Source of the DNA: GCA-2718595 sp963935005
Lineage (GTDB): Bacteria; Gemmatimonadota; Gemmatimonadetes; Longimicrobiales; Gaopeijiaceae
Length of the DNA: 61,055 bases
NCBI GenBank assembly: GCA_963935005.1
Contig: CAWWAX010000004.1
Span: 1-61,055 of the forward strand
Direction: 5' to 3'
The notes under the pieces are model-generated. The model saw only the letters and a program-made list of their open reading frames with translations, searched no databases and was not told where the DNA came from. Shown piece after piece: positions 36,554 to 45,414 of the stretch. Position numbers and translations under genes: made by a program. Position 1 is the first letter of the stretch. Each line of letters begins with the position of its first letter.

Positions 36554-38848
36554 ATGCTGACGATTGAATGCTGGAAAAGTCACACTAGTTCATTGCTTAC
36601 AGTTTCATTGTTTATGATTGCTAATGTTGCGTCGCTATACGGACAGGATTCTGTAGTTGAACCCAGGCCGATGACCTTCTTAGATGCACAGAAATTCGCT
36701 CGGTCAGGATCCTGGACTCCAAGCCCTGATGGGGAATGGCTACTTCATTCTGTCACTACGCCAGATTGGGGGAAAGACAAATCTCAGTCCGATCTGTATT
36801 TGGTTTCAATGAAAGAAGGTGTGGAGTCAACTCGCCAGCTTACTTTCACCCAGGATAAGAATGAAACTTCACCTGCTTGGTCTAAGGATGGAGCATTCTT
36901 TGTGTTTGCTTCCGACAGGGATCAGACAGAAGAACTTAGAGGTCAGCAGCTTTATATGATGCGTCCAGATGGTGGTGAAGCACGGGCAGTCACTGATGCG
37001 AAATGGGGAGTTGCAGATTTTGCATTTAGTAAAGATGGAGACTGGCTGATTTTTAGGAGTGGAGAAGAAGGTCGGGAACAGCTATACAGATTGCCAGTGG
37101 ATGACATATTGGGATCTACACCACTTCAGGTCACCCGTGGTGCTTCTGGGATTGACGACTGGGAATGGTCTCCAGATAGTCGAACTGTATATTTTACGCG
37201 AGCCAACTCGATGGATGAAGATAATCGGAAACGTTTGGATGAAGGTTTCAGCGTCGATGTGAAAAATATGGTCACCTCTCTTGCTAGTTTATGGAAAATC
37301 GCTATGAATGACCTTGTTGAGAGTCGGATGACGGATGACGATGCTTATAGCGTCAGTAGTTTTTCTATTTCTTCTGATGGTGCGTGGATCGCATTTGCGG
37401 GTGGTTCACCAGAGAGATATGAGAGAAATATCACTGGGGGAAGGTTATATACCGACCAATATCTTTTGGAAGTAAGCTCCAGGTCTATAGAGCGCCTGAC
37501 TGACAATTATGAAGTTGGTGAGAGTCTCGCAAGTTTTTCTCCGGACAGTAGGTGGATTGCTTTTTCCGCACCCGACGATCTCTCCGCATATTCTATGACT
37601 GAAAACCGGATTTATCTAAGGGCGGTCGATGATGAGGGTGGCACCTTTAGAAAGCTAGGTTCCTCCTTCGATCAGAGTCTACGGATGGGTTTTTGGTCTG
37701 AAGATTCAAGAACTATTTATTTCAATGCAGGCGTCAAGGTTACAACACAGCTGCATGCATTGGACATCGAAAATAATAGAGTGAGCCAAATTACCGATGA
37801 AAAAGCTCGATTATCTGTCAATCGAGATGTAAACAGTGGTCAAATATTGATCGGCTATGCCGATCCGAAGACACCACCAACACTTTTCACGACCTCTGAC
37901 ATCGAGGGAGTAGAGGATAGATCTTCCTGGGTGCAACTCGTAGACGCCAACCCTCAGGTCAACGGTATGCTTTTGGGTGACCAGGTAGAGGTCAACTGGA
38001 CTTCGACTGATGGAAAAACCGTTGGAGGCGTGCTGGTTTATCCCGTGGGATACGAACAGGGGGAAAGATATCCTTTAATCGTGGCTATTCATGGAGGTCC
38101 AGCTGGTGCGGATCAACTGGATTTCAATGGTGGTTACAATTCGCAGGTCTACGCAGGTGCGGGATATGCAGTCTTAAGGCCAAATTATCGTGGTTCCGTT
38201 AATTATGGGAATGCCCATAGAACAGATATTGTTGGAGATTATTTCACCCTAGGTTTTGATGACATCATGACTGGGGTGGACTACCTGATTGAAGAGGGTA
38301 TCGTGGACGGAGATAGAATGGGTGCTCTGGGGTGGAGTGCTGGCGGCCATTGGTCTAATTGGATCCTTACTCATACCGATCGGTTTAAGGCGATTAGTTC
38401 TGGAGCTGGAACTATGAACTGGATCAGCATGTACGCTCAAAGTGATGTGCAGCGAAATCGACAGTTCTATATTGGGGACGATTTTTTGTATGAGAACTTT
38501 GATACGTATTGGAATCAATCACCTTTGAAGTATATAGCTAGTGCCAGTACACCGACGATGATCCATGTCGTAGAGGGTGATCCTAGGGTTCCAAGTCCGC
38601 AATCAGTCGAATTACACATGGCTTTGAAAAAATTACATGTCCCAACAGAGTTGTTCATGTATCCTGGGCGTACTCACGGGATAACACAGCCTCGAAATCG
38701 ATTAGTCAAAGCAGTAAGTGAGAAAGCGTGGATGGATCACTATGTACGTGGACTGGGGAACAAGTTCGAGTGGCGTCAGGTTTTGGAAACCTTGGAGTCG
38801 GAATCCGAACCCAAGACTATTTCGGAAGAAGGTTCTGGTGGAAAATGA
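36554..38848 (+). CDS. secreted S9 family peptidase (prolyl oligopeptidase-like)
   Basis: A 764-aa serine peptidase with a signal peptide (about residues 10-30). Residues 40-480 are a beta-propeller with PD40-like repeats (SPDGEWLLHS, SKDGDWLIFRSG, SPDSRTVYFTR, SPDSRWIAFSAP). Residues 500-750 are the alpha/beta-hydrolase domain with catalytic Ser in LGWSAGGHWS, Asp in VEGDPRVPSP and His in GRTHGI. It degrades oligopeptides, probably dipeptidyl- or acylaminoacyl-peptidase-like. GAGGT precedes the ATG. It begins a plus-strand run with two amidohydrolases. The 213 bp upstream contain short inverted repeats only. Confidence 0.92.
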   Translation: MLTIECWKSHTSSLLTVSLFMIANVASLYGQDSVVEPRPMTFLDAQKFARSGSWTPSPDGEWLLHSVTTPDWGKDKSQSDLYLVSMKEGVESTRQLTFTQDKNETSPAWSKDGAFFVFASDRDQTEELRGQQLYMMRPDGGEARAVTDAKWGVADFAFSKDGDWLIFRSGEEGREQLYRLPVDDILGSTPLQVTRGASGIDDWEWSPDSRTVYFTRANSMDEDNRKRLDEGFSVDVKNMVTSLASLWKIAMNDLVESRMTDDDAYSVSSFSISSDGAWIAFAGGSPERYERNITGGRLYTDQYLLEVSSRSIERLTDNYEVGESLASFSPDSRWIAFSAPDDLSAYSMTENRIYLRAVDDEGGTFRKLGSSFDQSLRMGFWSEDSRTIYFNAGVKVTTQLHALDIENNRVSQITDEKARLSVNRDVNSGQILIGYADPKTPPTLFTTSDIEGVEDRSSWVQLVDANPQVNGMLLGDQVEVNWTSTDGKTVGGVLVYPVGYEQGERYPLIVAIHGGPAGADQLDFNGGYNSQVYAGAGYAVLRPNYRGSVNYGNAHRTDIVGDYFTLGFDDIMTGVDYLIEEGIVDGDRMGALGWSAGGHWSNWILTHTDRFKAISSGAGTMNWISMYAQSDVQRNRQFYIGDDFLYENFDTYWNQSPLKYIASASTPTMIHVVEGDPRVPSPQSVELHMALKKLHVPTELFMYPGRTHGITQPRNRLVKAVSEKAWMDHYVRGLGNKFEWRQVLETLESESEPKTISEEGSGGK

Positions 38849-38898
38849 CGAAACAAGCTCCAAATGCTCAGGATTTGAAACTAATCAATTGAAGTAAC

Positions 38899-40614
38899 AT
38901 GGGTTGCACAAATCTGACTGGTACGCTTGGGATTAGACTTGCGGAAATGTCTCATTCTGTTCTGCTGGTACTTTTTGTGTCGGTGGTTTTAGCTTGCCAA
39001 CAAGACAGAATGGAATTGGCTGACCTTGCATTGGTCGGTGGACAGGTTATCACTCTGACTTCTGAGGGCGTTGTAGAAGCCGTTGCTGTGAGAGATGGCA
39101 AGATCCAGGCTATTGGAACATCTTCTGAGATAATGAAATTGATTGGGCCTGTTACAGAGGTTATAGACCTAAGAGGTCGTAGTGTCATTCCTGGACTAGC
39201 TGACAATCATTTTCATTCTATTGGAGGAGGTTTGGGGGTAGATCTCGCAGCAGTGCGATCAATGGACGACTTGCTGGACAGGATCGTAGAGAGGGCGAGT
39301 GAATTGCCGACAGGTGGAATCATTGTGACAAACAGTGATTGGCACGAAGGTCAGCTAAAAGAGCAACGCCTTCCTCTTCGTGATGATTTAGATTCCAGGA
39401 TTTCCCAAAATCCAGTCGTCGTGGTTCGTGGTGGTCACGAGTATATCCTCAACAGTGCTGCTCTGAGGCATTGGAACATAAAGGAATCGGCTACTTCTGT
39501 TGAAGGAGGCCGCATCGGAAGGTATCCTGACGGCAGATTGAATGGAGAGTTGGTTGATCTTGCAAAACGTTTGGTGGTTCTGCCAGAAGAACCTCCAATG
39601 GATCTGGAAATGGAACTTGGGAAGCTAAGGGAAGAACATGCCCTTCTGAATAAATCAGGTATTACGAGTATCCGTTATCCAGGGATTCCTCAGTCTAAAT
39701 ATGAGCTTCTGAAAATAATGAGAGATGCCGGGCTACTGACTGTTCGAGTCAATGCCCTCCTCAGGGCTCCCAACACGTCTACGATAGCTGACATGCGAGA
39801 AGCGATTTCGACTTGGCCCACACCCGATGAGGGTGATCAATGGGTTAGGATTGGTGGGGTTAAGTTGGGTGTAGATGGTGGCTTCGAGGGTGGATTAATG
39901 AGAGATCCATATGTTGAACCATGGGGAGAGGAAGGTTCCTTCTATGGGCTACAAACAATGGATAGGTCCTCATATTTGGCTATGGTTCAAGAGTTCAATC
40001 GCTTAGGATGGAGAGTAGCGACACATGCAGTAGGTGATGCGGCTATTGACCTCGTTCTGGATGTGTATAGAGAAGCTGACCAAGAGATCACGCTGTTAGG
40101 TCGACGATGGGCCATAGAACACGCTTTTGTTCCTAATGAAGATCAAGTTCCTCTGATGAAAGATTTAGGTTTGGTTCTATCAGTACAAAACCATTTGTAC
40201 TTGGCTGCTCCCAGCTTAGTTAATTATTGGGGTAAGAAGAGAGCAGAGTTTACTACTCCTCTTAGATTGTATGTATCTGCAGGTGTGCCGGTTTCCCTAG
40301 GTACGGATTCTCCGGTGGTGCCTTATAATCCTTGGTGGATGCTACATCACTTTACAACGAGGAATACAATCAGTGGTGGAGTGATGGGATTGGAACAGAA
40401 GGTAGAAAGGGAAGAAGCACTAAGATTTGCAACTGAAGGGTATTCTTACTTGACTTTTGAGGAACAAATAAAGGGGACACTTGGTGTAGGGAAGCTTGCT
40501 GATTTTGCCATTACTGCAGATAGTTACCTTGAGTGTTTGGACCCATGTTTGGAGGAGATGCAGGTAGATATGACAGTCTTGGATGGACAGATTGTATGGG
40601 AACGCGTTCACTGA
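38899..40614 (+). CDS. amidohydrolase family lipoprotein, YtcJ-like
   Basis: A 571-aa metal-dependent hydrolase of the YtcJ/AtzF-like subgroup. The HxH motif is in LADNHFHSIGGG (about 94-105); the NSDWHEGQL, RVATHAVGDAAIDLV and LGTDSPVVPYNPWW stretches match the group. A lipobox (SVVLAC) follows a hydrophobic stretch; the better start for that signal is ATG 38947 (codon 17), so the first 16 residues may not be made. It lies 50 bp after the S9 peptidase and 60 bp before another amidohydrolase. Substrates in this subgroup are amides or cyclic ureas and are seldom known. Confidence 0.87.
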   Translation: MGCTNLTGTLGIRLAEMSHSVLLVLFVSVVLACQQDRMELADLALVGGQVITLTSEGVVEAVAVRDGKIQAIGTSSEIMKLIGPVTEVIDLRGRSVIPGLADNHFHSIGGGLGVDLAAVRSMDDLLDRIVERASELPTGGIIVTNSDWHEGQLKEQRLPLRDDLDSRISQNPVVVVRGGHEYILNSAALRHWNIKESATSVEGGRIGRYPDGRLNGELVDLAKRLVVLPEEPPMDLEMELGKLREEHALLNKSGITSIRYPGIPQSKYELLKIMRDAGLLTVRVNALLRAPNTSTIADMREAISTWPTPDEGDQWVRIGGVKLGVDGGFEGGLMRDPYVEPWGEEGSFYGLQTMDRSSYLAMVQEFNRLGWRVATHAVGDAAIDLVLDVYREADQEITLLGRRWAIEHAFVPNEDQVPLMKDLGLVLSVQNHLYLAAPSLVNYWGKKRAEFTTPLRLYVSAGVPVSLGTDSPVVPYNPWWMLHHFTTRNTISGGVMGLEQKVEREEALRFATEGYSYLTFEEQIKGTLGVGKLADFAITADSYLECLDPCLEEMQVDMTVLDGQIVWERVH

Positions 40615-40674
40615 TTTAGTTTTTGATAGTTACACATAGGATTCACCACGATTTCCTAAACAATGGAGGAAATG

Positions 40675-41916
40675 ATGAAAGTTAGATTTTTGCTTGGATT
40701 AGCTGTTTTATGGAGTTGTGGTGGTGATTCTGGAGAGGTGACACCTTCCACAACTGTCTTTGAAGGTGCTCGTGTCATTACTGGAGACGGAAGGGTTATT
40801 GAGGATGCCGTGTTTGTTGTGGAAGATGAGACTTTTGCTTGGGTGGGTTCAAGAAGTGAAGCTGGTGAGATGCCGAGTGGAGCGAGTGTTGACTTAAGTG
40901 GATCTACCGTAATGCCAGCTTTAATCAATGCACACTTTCATCTTTCTTCAGATCGAACCGAACGTATTAGCCAGTTGCAGCACACCTTATACTACGGGAC
41001 GGTAGCTACAATCAGTCTTGGATTGGATGAAGGTGAAGTGGGCCTTCAGATGAGAGAGGAAGAACTGGTTGATGCGGCGAGGTCTCAATCTGCAGGTCGG
41101 GGGATCACCAGCCCAGAGCCTGGAAGGACTGAAGTTCCATACTGGATTGCTTCCGAAGACGAGGCCCGAGCGGCAGTGACGGAATTGGCCGCACAGAATG
41201 TGGATGTTGTAAAGATATGGGTCGACAGTAGGGGAGGCAGTTATGATCGTCTGACTCCAGAGCTCTATGGGGCCGTGATTGATGAGGCCCACAAAAACGA
41301 CTTGCGTGTTACTGCTCACGTTTACAGCCTGGAGGATGCTAAAGGCCTACTTAGGGCTGGAATTGATATGTTTGCTCATGGAATAAGAGATACGGATGTG
41401 GATGACGAACTTATCCAACTATGGACCGACCGACCTCACGTGGTCTTGGTGCCAAATTTGCCTGGGCCTGGAGTTCCCTCAGATTTGGCTTGGCTTAGTG
41501 GTACAATTGGAGCTACTGAACTTGGGGTAATGGAGGAAAGCCAGGGAGAACGTCCTGCTGCTCAAGAGGCCTTTGGCATTCAGGCTCGGAATCTATTAAG
41601 ACTACATGAAGCGGGAATAACGGTGGCTTTTGGTACAGATGGGAGTTCGCCTTGGGCTCCTCATTTGGAGATGGAGGATATGGTACGGACTGGGATGAGT
41701 GCTGCCGATGTGATTGTTTCTGCTACTGCAAATTCTGCTTCTTTAATGGAAATGGAAGATATTGGTACTGTTGAAGTAGGCAAGAAGGCTAATTTTATTG
41801 TATTAGATGCCAATCCGTTGGATGATATAACCAACACACGTCTGATTTCGGCCGTCTATCTGGATGGACAAGTTGTAGACCGTGGAGCAATGGCGTCCCA
41901 GCTACTTGGCGGTTAA
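40675..41916 (+). CDS. amidohydrolase lipoprotein, imidazolonepropionase-like
   Basis: A 413-aa protein with a short lipoprotein signal (KVRFLLGLAVLWSC, lipidated Cys near 14) and an amidohydrolase barrel. The first motif is LINAHFHLSSDR, in which HxH is preserved; a further His is in RVTAHVYSLED and MFAHGIRDT, and the catalytic Asp in AFGTDGSSPWAPH. I chose ATG 40675 because GGAGG is 5 nt upstream; ATG codons at 40663 and 40672 are also in frame. Third amidohydrolase in the window; likely a periplasmic or outer-membrane cyclic-amide hydrolase. Confidence 0.86.
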   Translation: MKVRFLLGLAVLWSCGGDSGEVTPSTTVFEGARVITGDGRVIEDAVFVVEDETFAWVGSRSEAGEMPSGASVDLSGSTVMPALINAHFHLSSDRTERISQLQHTLYYGTVATISLGLDEGEVGLQMREEELVDAARSQSAGRGITSPEPGRTEVPYWIASEDEARAAVTELAAQNVDVVKIWVDSRGGSYDRLTPELYGAVIDEAHKNDLRVTAHVYSLEDAKGLLRAGIDMFAHGIRDTDVDDELIQLWTDRPHVVLVPNLPGPGVPSDLAWLSGTIGATELGVMEESQGERPAAQEAFGIQARNLLRLHEAGITVAFGTDGSSPWAPHLEMEDMVRTGMSAADVIVSATANSASLMEMEDIGTVEVGKKANFIVLDANPLDDITNTRLISAVYLDGQVVDRGAMASQLLGG

Positions 41917-41924
41917 ACAATTAT

Positions 41925-41974
41925 AGTCTGAACAGGTCCTAGAGAGGGTCTATGTCTCGGGATCTGTTCAGACT
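41925..41974. terminator. hairpin terminator between convergent genes
   Basis: Arms 41925-41939 and 41960-41974 pair over 15 positions with one G-T wobble, with further partial pairing inside. It ends the S9/amidohydrolase group and lies before the oppositely transcribed FmdB gene. No strong T tract follows, so efficiency is uncertain. Confidence 0.65.
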
Positions 41975-41998
41975 AGTCCTTAATCCAACCATTTCAGA

Positions 41999-42244
41999 TT
42001 AGTCGTTGTGGGCTAGTTCGTACTTTCTCTGCTCATTCATCCTGTCCTTTCCTTGAGCGACATCTCTTTTCTTGGCTGCCTTCATGCTCATTGCCTTTCG
42101 AGACGTTGAATGCACCGATGGGGACGAGATGAGCCGTTCTAGATCTGTGGCTTCACATGACGGACAGGTTGCAGTCATTTCTCCACGGACGAGTATCTCA
42201 AAGTTAGTCTCGCAAGATTTGCAAAGGTATTCATAAATCGGCAT
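41999..42244 (-). CDS. FmdB family zinc-ribbon protein
   Basis: An 81-aa protein with the family opening MPIYEYLCKSCETNF and a second CPSC, giving a four-Cys zinc ribbon (CxxC at 8-11 and CxxC at 32-35). FmdB-type proteins were named as putative regulators of amide and formamide utilisation and often stand near amidase genes. Here an amidase starts divergently 226 bp away, which fits that association. The C-terminal half is charged and disordered. An RBS (GGGAGAGG) precedes the ATG. Function in this organism is inferred. Confidence 0.85.
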   Translation of the reverse strand: MPIYEYLCKSCETNFEILVRGEMTATCPSCEATDLERLISSPSVHSTSRKAMSMKAAKKRDVAQGKDRMNEQRKYELAHND

Positions 42245-42308
42245 TTTCCTCTCCCTATGTTCTTGCCTTGTCAGGCCTGTTGAAGACCTTTAAAGAATGT
42301 ACGATGGG

Positions 42309-42335
42309 TTGTTGGAATTCCAAAAGTACTATAAT
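42309..42335 (+). promoter_or_regulatory. candidate promoter of the amidase gene, with 12-bp palindrome
   Basis: A perfect TATAAT (-10) at 42330-42335 follows TTGTTG (42309-42314) with a 15-bp spacer. The spacer region contains the perfect palindrome TTGGAATTCCAA (42312-42323), a plausible repressor site. It is about 135 bp before the amidase ATG. Spacing is one or two bases short of ideal. Confidence 0.3.
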
Positions 42336-42469
42336 GGGAATGACCGAAAATGAAAATCCTGAACTTGAAGGGTAATTTTTCGAAAAGGTCGACCATCTTA
42401 AAAATGTGAACTAGTTTGATCCAATGAAACAGACTCTGGAATCATTCTTAGAAGATATGGAGGACTATT

Positions 42470-44134
42470 ATGTCAAAACGCTCCGATATGGTAGATCAAG
42501 AGGAAGTGTCTAAAGTTCATCAGGGCTTGGAACGGAGAAGCTTCTTAAAAATGGCTGCGGGTGTGGCTATCGGTGCTGGAACAACTTCGACGGCTTCTTC
42601 TGAGACTAATTTCGAAGGAGACAGCGCTGTTGCACTGACTGATCATCGGGTACAAGAGATGGTGAAACCTCTTGGCAATGGAGAGTCTCCGGCTTTGCAG
42701 TTCCAGGCCCATCCAGGTGGTACGGGAGCCCTTTTGGACAAATTGTGGGCTGCAGACGGAAGGAGTTCTTTACATTCAAATGAAATAGGGATTGATCCTT
42801 GGATTGGATCACTTCCGACCAACCCTGCAGAGATAGCTTTTCTTCCTGTGGACAGACTAGCCGCTCTCATTCGACAGAGAAAAATCTCTTCTGTAGAATT
42901 GACCGAAATCTATTTAGACCGGATGAAAAAATTCGATCCGACTTTATTATGTGCAGTGACAATACTGGAAGACAGAGCATACCGTGAAGCTCGGAATGCA
43001 GATTTAGAATTACAGCGAGGACAATGGCGAGGACCTTTGCATGGTATACCCTGGGGTGTCAAAGATCTATTCTCTGTTACGGGCGCCCCGACTACTTGGG
43101 GATCTGAAGACTTTAAGAACCAGGTAATTGACGAAGATGCTGAGTTAGTTGTTCGGTTGAGGAAGGCAGGTGCAGTTCTTATCGCCAAATTAGCCACTGG
43201 TAGATTTGCTGCAGGAGATAATTGGTACAGAGGAGAAACACGTAACGCGTGGAATACAAATCAAGGGTCTAGCGGATCTTCTGCCGGCCCAGGTTCAGCT
43301 ACTGCTGCCGGTCTGGTTGGATTTTCAATCGGTACAGAAACACAGGGATCGATCGTGGGTCCTTCTAGGAGGGGAGGCTTAAGTGCGCTGAGACCTACTT
43401 TCGGGAGAGTCAGTAGGCATGGTGGAATGGTTCTTTCCTGGAGTATGGACAAACCAGGTCCAATGTGTCGTAGCATTAAGGACTGTGCTCTAGTTTTCAA
43501 TGCAATTCACGGCTCCGATGAAAAAGACCCTTCGACTCTGACGGCACCATTTCGATTCCAAGAGAATCCAGATATCTCTAGTATGGCAATAGGATATACT
43601 CCAGATGCGCCTCAAGCTTTCTTGGATAAACTTCAAGAACTTGGTGCTAACCCAAAACCTATGTCGAGTCTTCCCGAAGGTCGTTCGAACGCATTGAGCG
43701 TTGAGTCTTCAGCGGCTTTTGATTTTTATGTAGCTCCGAACGGAGAGCTAGAAGAGGTTCCTCAACCCCCAGAAGGAGAAGAAGTCAGGGTTCCTCGCTT
43801 CCATGGTGGTCGGTCTATTTCGGCCCTTGAATTTGTACAATCACAGCGCCGTCGAAGAATTCTCATGCAAGAAATGGCTGAAGCGATGGAAGGTTTTGAT
43901 ATGTTTGTGACGGGTTCAGGGGAAACTCGATTGACCAATCAGACAGGTCATCCTGCTGCTGTTTTACCGTTCGATTTTGGAGATTCAAACAACGAAGACG
44001 AATTTCAGCACGAGCAGCCAATCTGTACAACGATCATTGGCAACCTTTTTGCAGATGATAAAATTCTAAGTGTGTCACATCTTTACCAGTCCGTTACTGA
44101 CTGGCATCAGCGACACCCACCAGGATTGCTCTGA
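42470..44134 (+). CDS. Tat-exported amidase (amidase signature family)
   Basis: A 554-aa amidase-signature enzyme. Residues 22-45 form a Tat signal (ERRSFLKMAAG). The catalytic triad is Lys198 in WGVKDLF, cis-Ser270 in GSSGSSAGPG and nucleophile Ser294 in GTETQGSIVGPS. It hydrolyses amides, with ammonia release, in the periplasm. An acidic insert at about 415-435 (LEEVPQPPEGEEV) is unusual. It is divergent from the FmdB-type gene, which may be regulatory. A GGAGG RBS precedes the ATG. Specificity is unknown; it is not GatA because there are no gatBC partners and it is exported. Confidence 0.92.
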   Translation: MSKRSDMVDQEEVSKVHQGLERRSFLKMAAGVAIGAGTTSTASSETNFEGDSAVALTDHRVQEMVKPLGNGESPALQFQAHPGGTGALLDKLWAADGRSSLHSNEIGIDPWIGSLPTNPAEIAFLPVDRLAALIRQRKISSVELTEIYLDRMKKFDPTLLCAVTILEDRAYREARNADLELQRGQWRGPLHGIPWGVKDLFSVTGAPTTWGSEDFKNQVIDEDAELVVRLRKAGAVLIAKLATGRFAAGDNWYRGETRNAWNTNQGSSGSSAGPGSATAAGLVGFSIGTETQGSIVGPSRRGGLSALRPTFGRVSRHGGMVLSWSMDKPGPMCRSIKDCALVFNAIHGSDEKDPSTLTAPFRFQENPDISSMAIGYTPDAPQAFLDKLQELGANPKPMSSLPEGRSNALSVESSAAFDFYVAPNGELEEVPQPPEGEEVRVPRFHGGRSISALEFVQSQRRRRILMQEMAEAMEGFDMFVTGSGETRLTNQTGHPAAVLPFDFGDSNNEDEFQHEQPICTTIIGNLFADDKILSVSHLYQSVTDWHQRHPPGLL

Positions 44135-44178
44135 GAATTGAGTTTTTAAGAGTGGTACTGGTAGAGATTTTTAAGTGG

Positions 44179-45414
44179 TCAAGGTGTTTTGCGACTGAAG
44201 GAATTAACTGACTCAGAAATGGCTTGTGCAGCTCGAACCATATCTGAGTCTTCAATGTAGAAATGTGGAGCGATTCTTAGGTATCCACCCTGACTAGTCA
44301 ATATTATGTCTTGATCTCTCAATTGTGCAACAACATCTTGAGGGTCACAATCTAGTTGAAGAGATAGAATCCCAGAGCGATTAGCAGAAGGAAATAAGAT
44401 TGGATGTATGTATGTTTGGTCGATAGATTGAATCAAAATATCCTGTAGACGAAAGACTTCTTCGGAGATAGCCTCCATTCCGTGCGGTATGAAGATATCC
44501 TCCAATACCTTTTGCAGACTGATGAGATGCTCCCAAGGTAAGGTGCTATATTCGAATTTTCGGGCACTAGTGAAGGGGTCCCAGTTATGGTTGAGATAAT
44601 CTAGGCGGTGTTTCATCGTACTATCACCGACCGAGGTTATTTGAAGTTTTTCTCTCAACTGAGGGTTCGTATAAAAGAGTCCCGATCCTCGGGAACCAAG
44701 AAGCCATTTCCATGACGAAGCTGTAATTGCGGAGATGCCATATCTTTCAGGATAAATTGGTAATACTCCAAGACTTTGTGCGGCATCTATCACCAAATCA
44801 ATGTCTCGATCTTTGCAGAAATCGCCCAATTTTTTAAGGTCTGCCGCATATCCACTGGCAAATTGTGCATGACTGATAGCAATGATCCGAGTTTTCTTTG
44901 TAGTATTTTTTTCAAGATCCTTAAATGACCAACGATATGGCCTTGGATAGGTTTTCTCATTGGGGATTTTAGCGTCGGGCAGGAGTACTAGTTCTACACC
45001 TCTTTTCTCTTGGAGAACCCAAGGATAATGGTTCGAAGGAAACTCATGTACATAGCTTAGTACTTGATCTCCAGTTTCAAATGGGTATCCGTTAGCCAGC
45101 ATGTTAATGCCCGTAGCTGTATTACTCACATGAGCGATATTTTTGGGATCAGTCTCTAGGAGGGTGGCCACTTTTTCTCGGAAAGTAGATAGAACTTCTC
45201 CATAGTGCTCGACAACTAGCAAGCCAGATTCTGATTGCATGTGAAGGAATTCCTGTGCCTTCTTCAATGAGGGATAGTACATTGGTCCGATAGCACAGTT
45301 AGCTAAATAAAGGCAATTTTTCTTGATAGGGAAAAGAGATGGATTTTTATTGAAATTCACGGGATGTTTTGCCGGAGAATTGATTCTGCTAATCACTTGG
45401 TAGTTGCACTCCAT
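44179..45414 (-). CDS. class V PLP aminotransferase (isopenicillin-N-epimerase/cysteine-desulfurase-like)
   Basis: A 411-aa PLP enzyme. The PLP aspartate is in DLVIDAAQSLGVLPI and the PLP lysine in ASSWKWLLGSRGSGLFY (about 228-244). The fold is class V, near isopenicillin-N epimerase-like and kynureninase-like members rather than true IscS, because no catalytic Cys loop is visible near the C-terminus. Cytoplasmic. Its start overlaps the end of the SDR gene by 22 bp on the same strand, so the two are co-transcribed. Substrate unknown. Confidence 0.85.
   Translation of the reverse strand: MECNYQVISRINSPAKHPVNFNKNPSLFPIKKNCLYLANCAIGPMYYPSLKKAQEFLHMQSESGLLVVEHYGEVLSTFREKVATLLETDPKNIAHVSNTATGINMLANGYPFETGDQVLSYVHEFPSNHYPWVLQEKRGVELVLLPDAKIPNEKTYPRPYRWSFKDLEKNTTKKTRIIAISHAQFASGYAADLKKLGDFCKDRDIDLVIDAAQSLGVLPIYPERYGISAITASSWKWLLGSRGSGLFYTNPQLREKLQITSVGDSTMKHRLDYLNHNWDPFTSARKFEYSTLPWEHLISLQKVLEDIFIPHGMEAISEEVFRLQDILIQSIDQTYIHPILFPSANRSGILSLQLDCDPQDVVAQLRDQDIILTSQGGYLRIAPHFYIEDSDMVRAAQAISESVNSFSRKTP

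Noticed and set aside
42470..44134. GatA subunit of the tRNA amidotransferase
   Set aside because: The protein carries a Tat signal and has no gatB or gatC neighbour.
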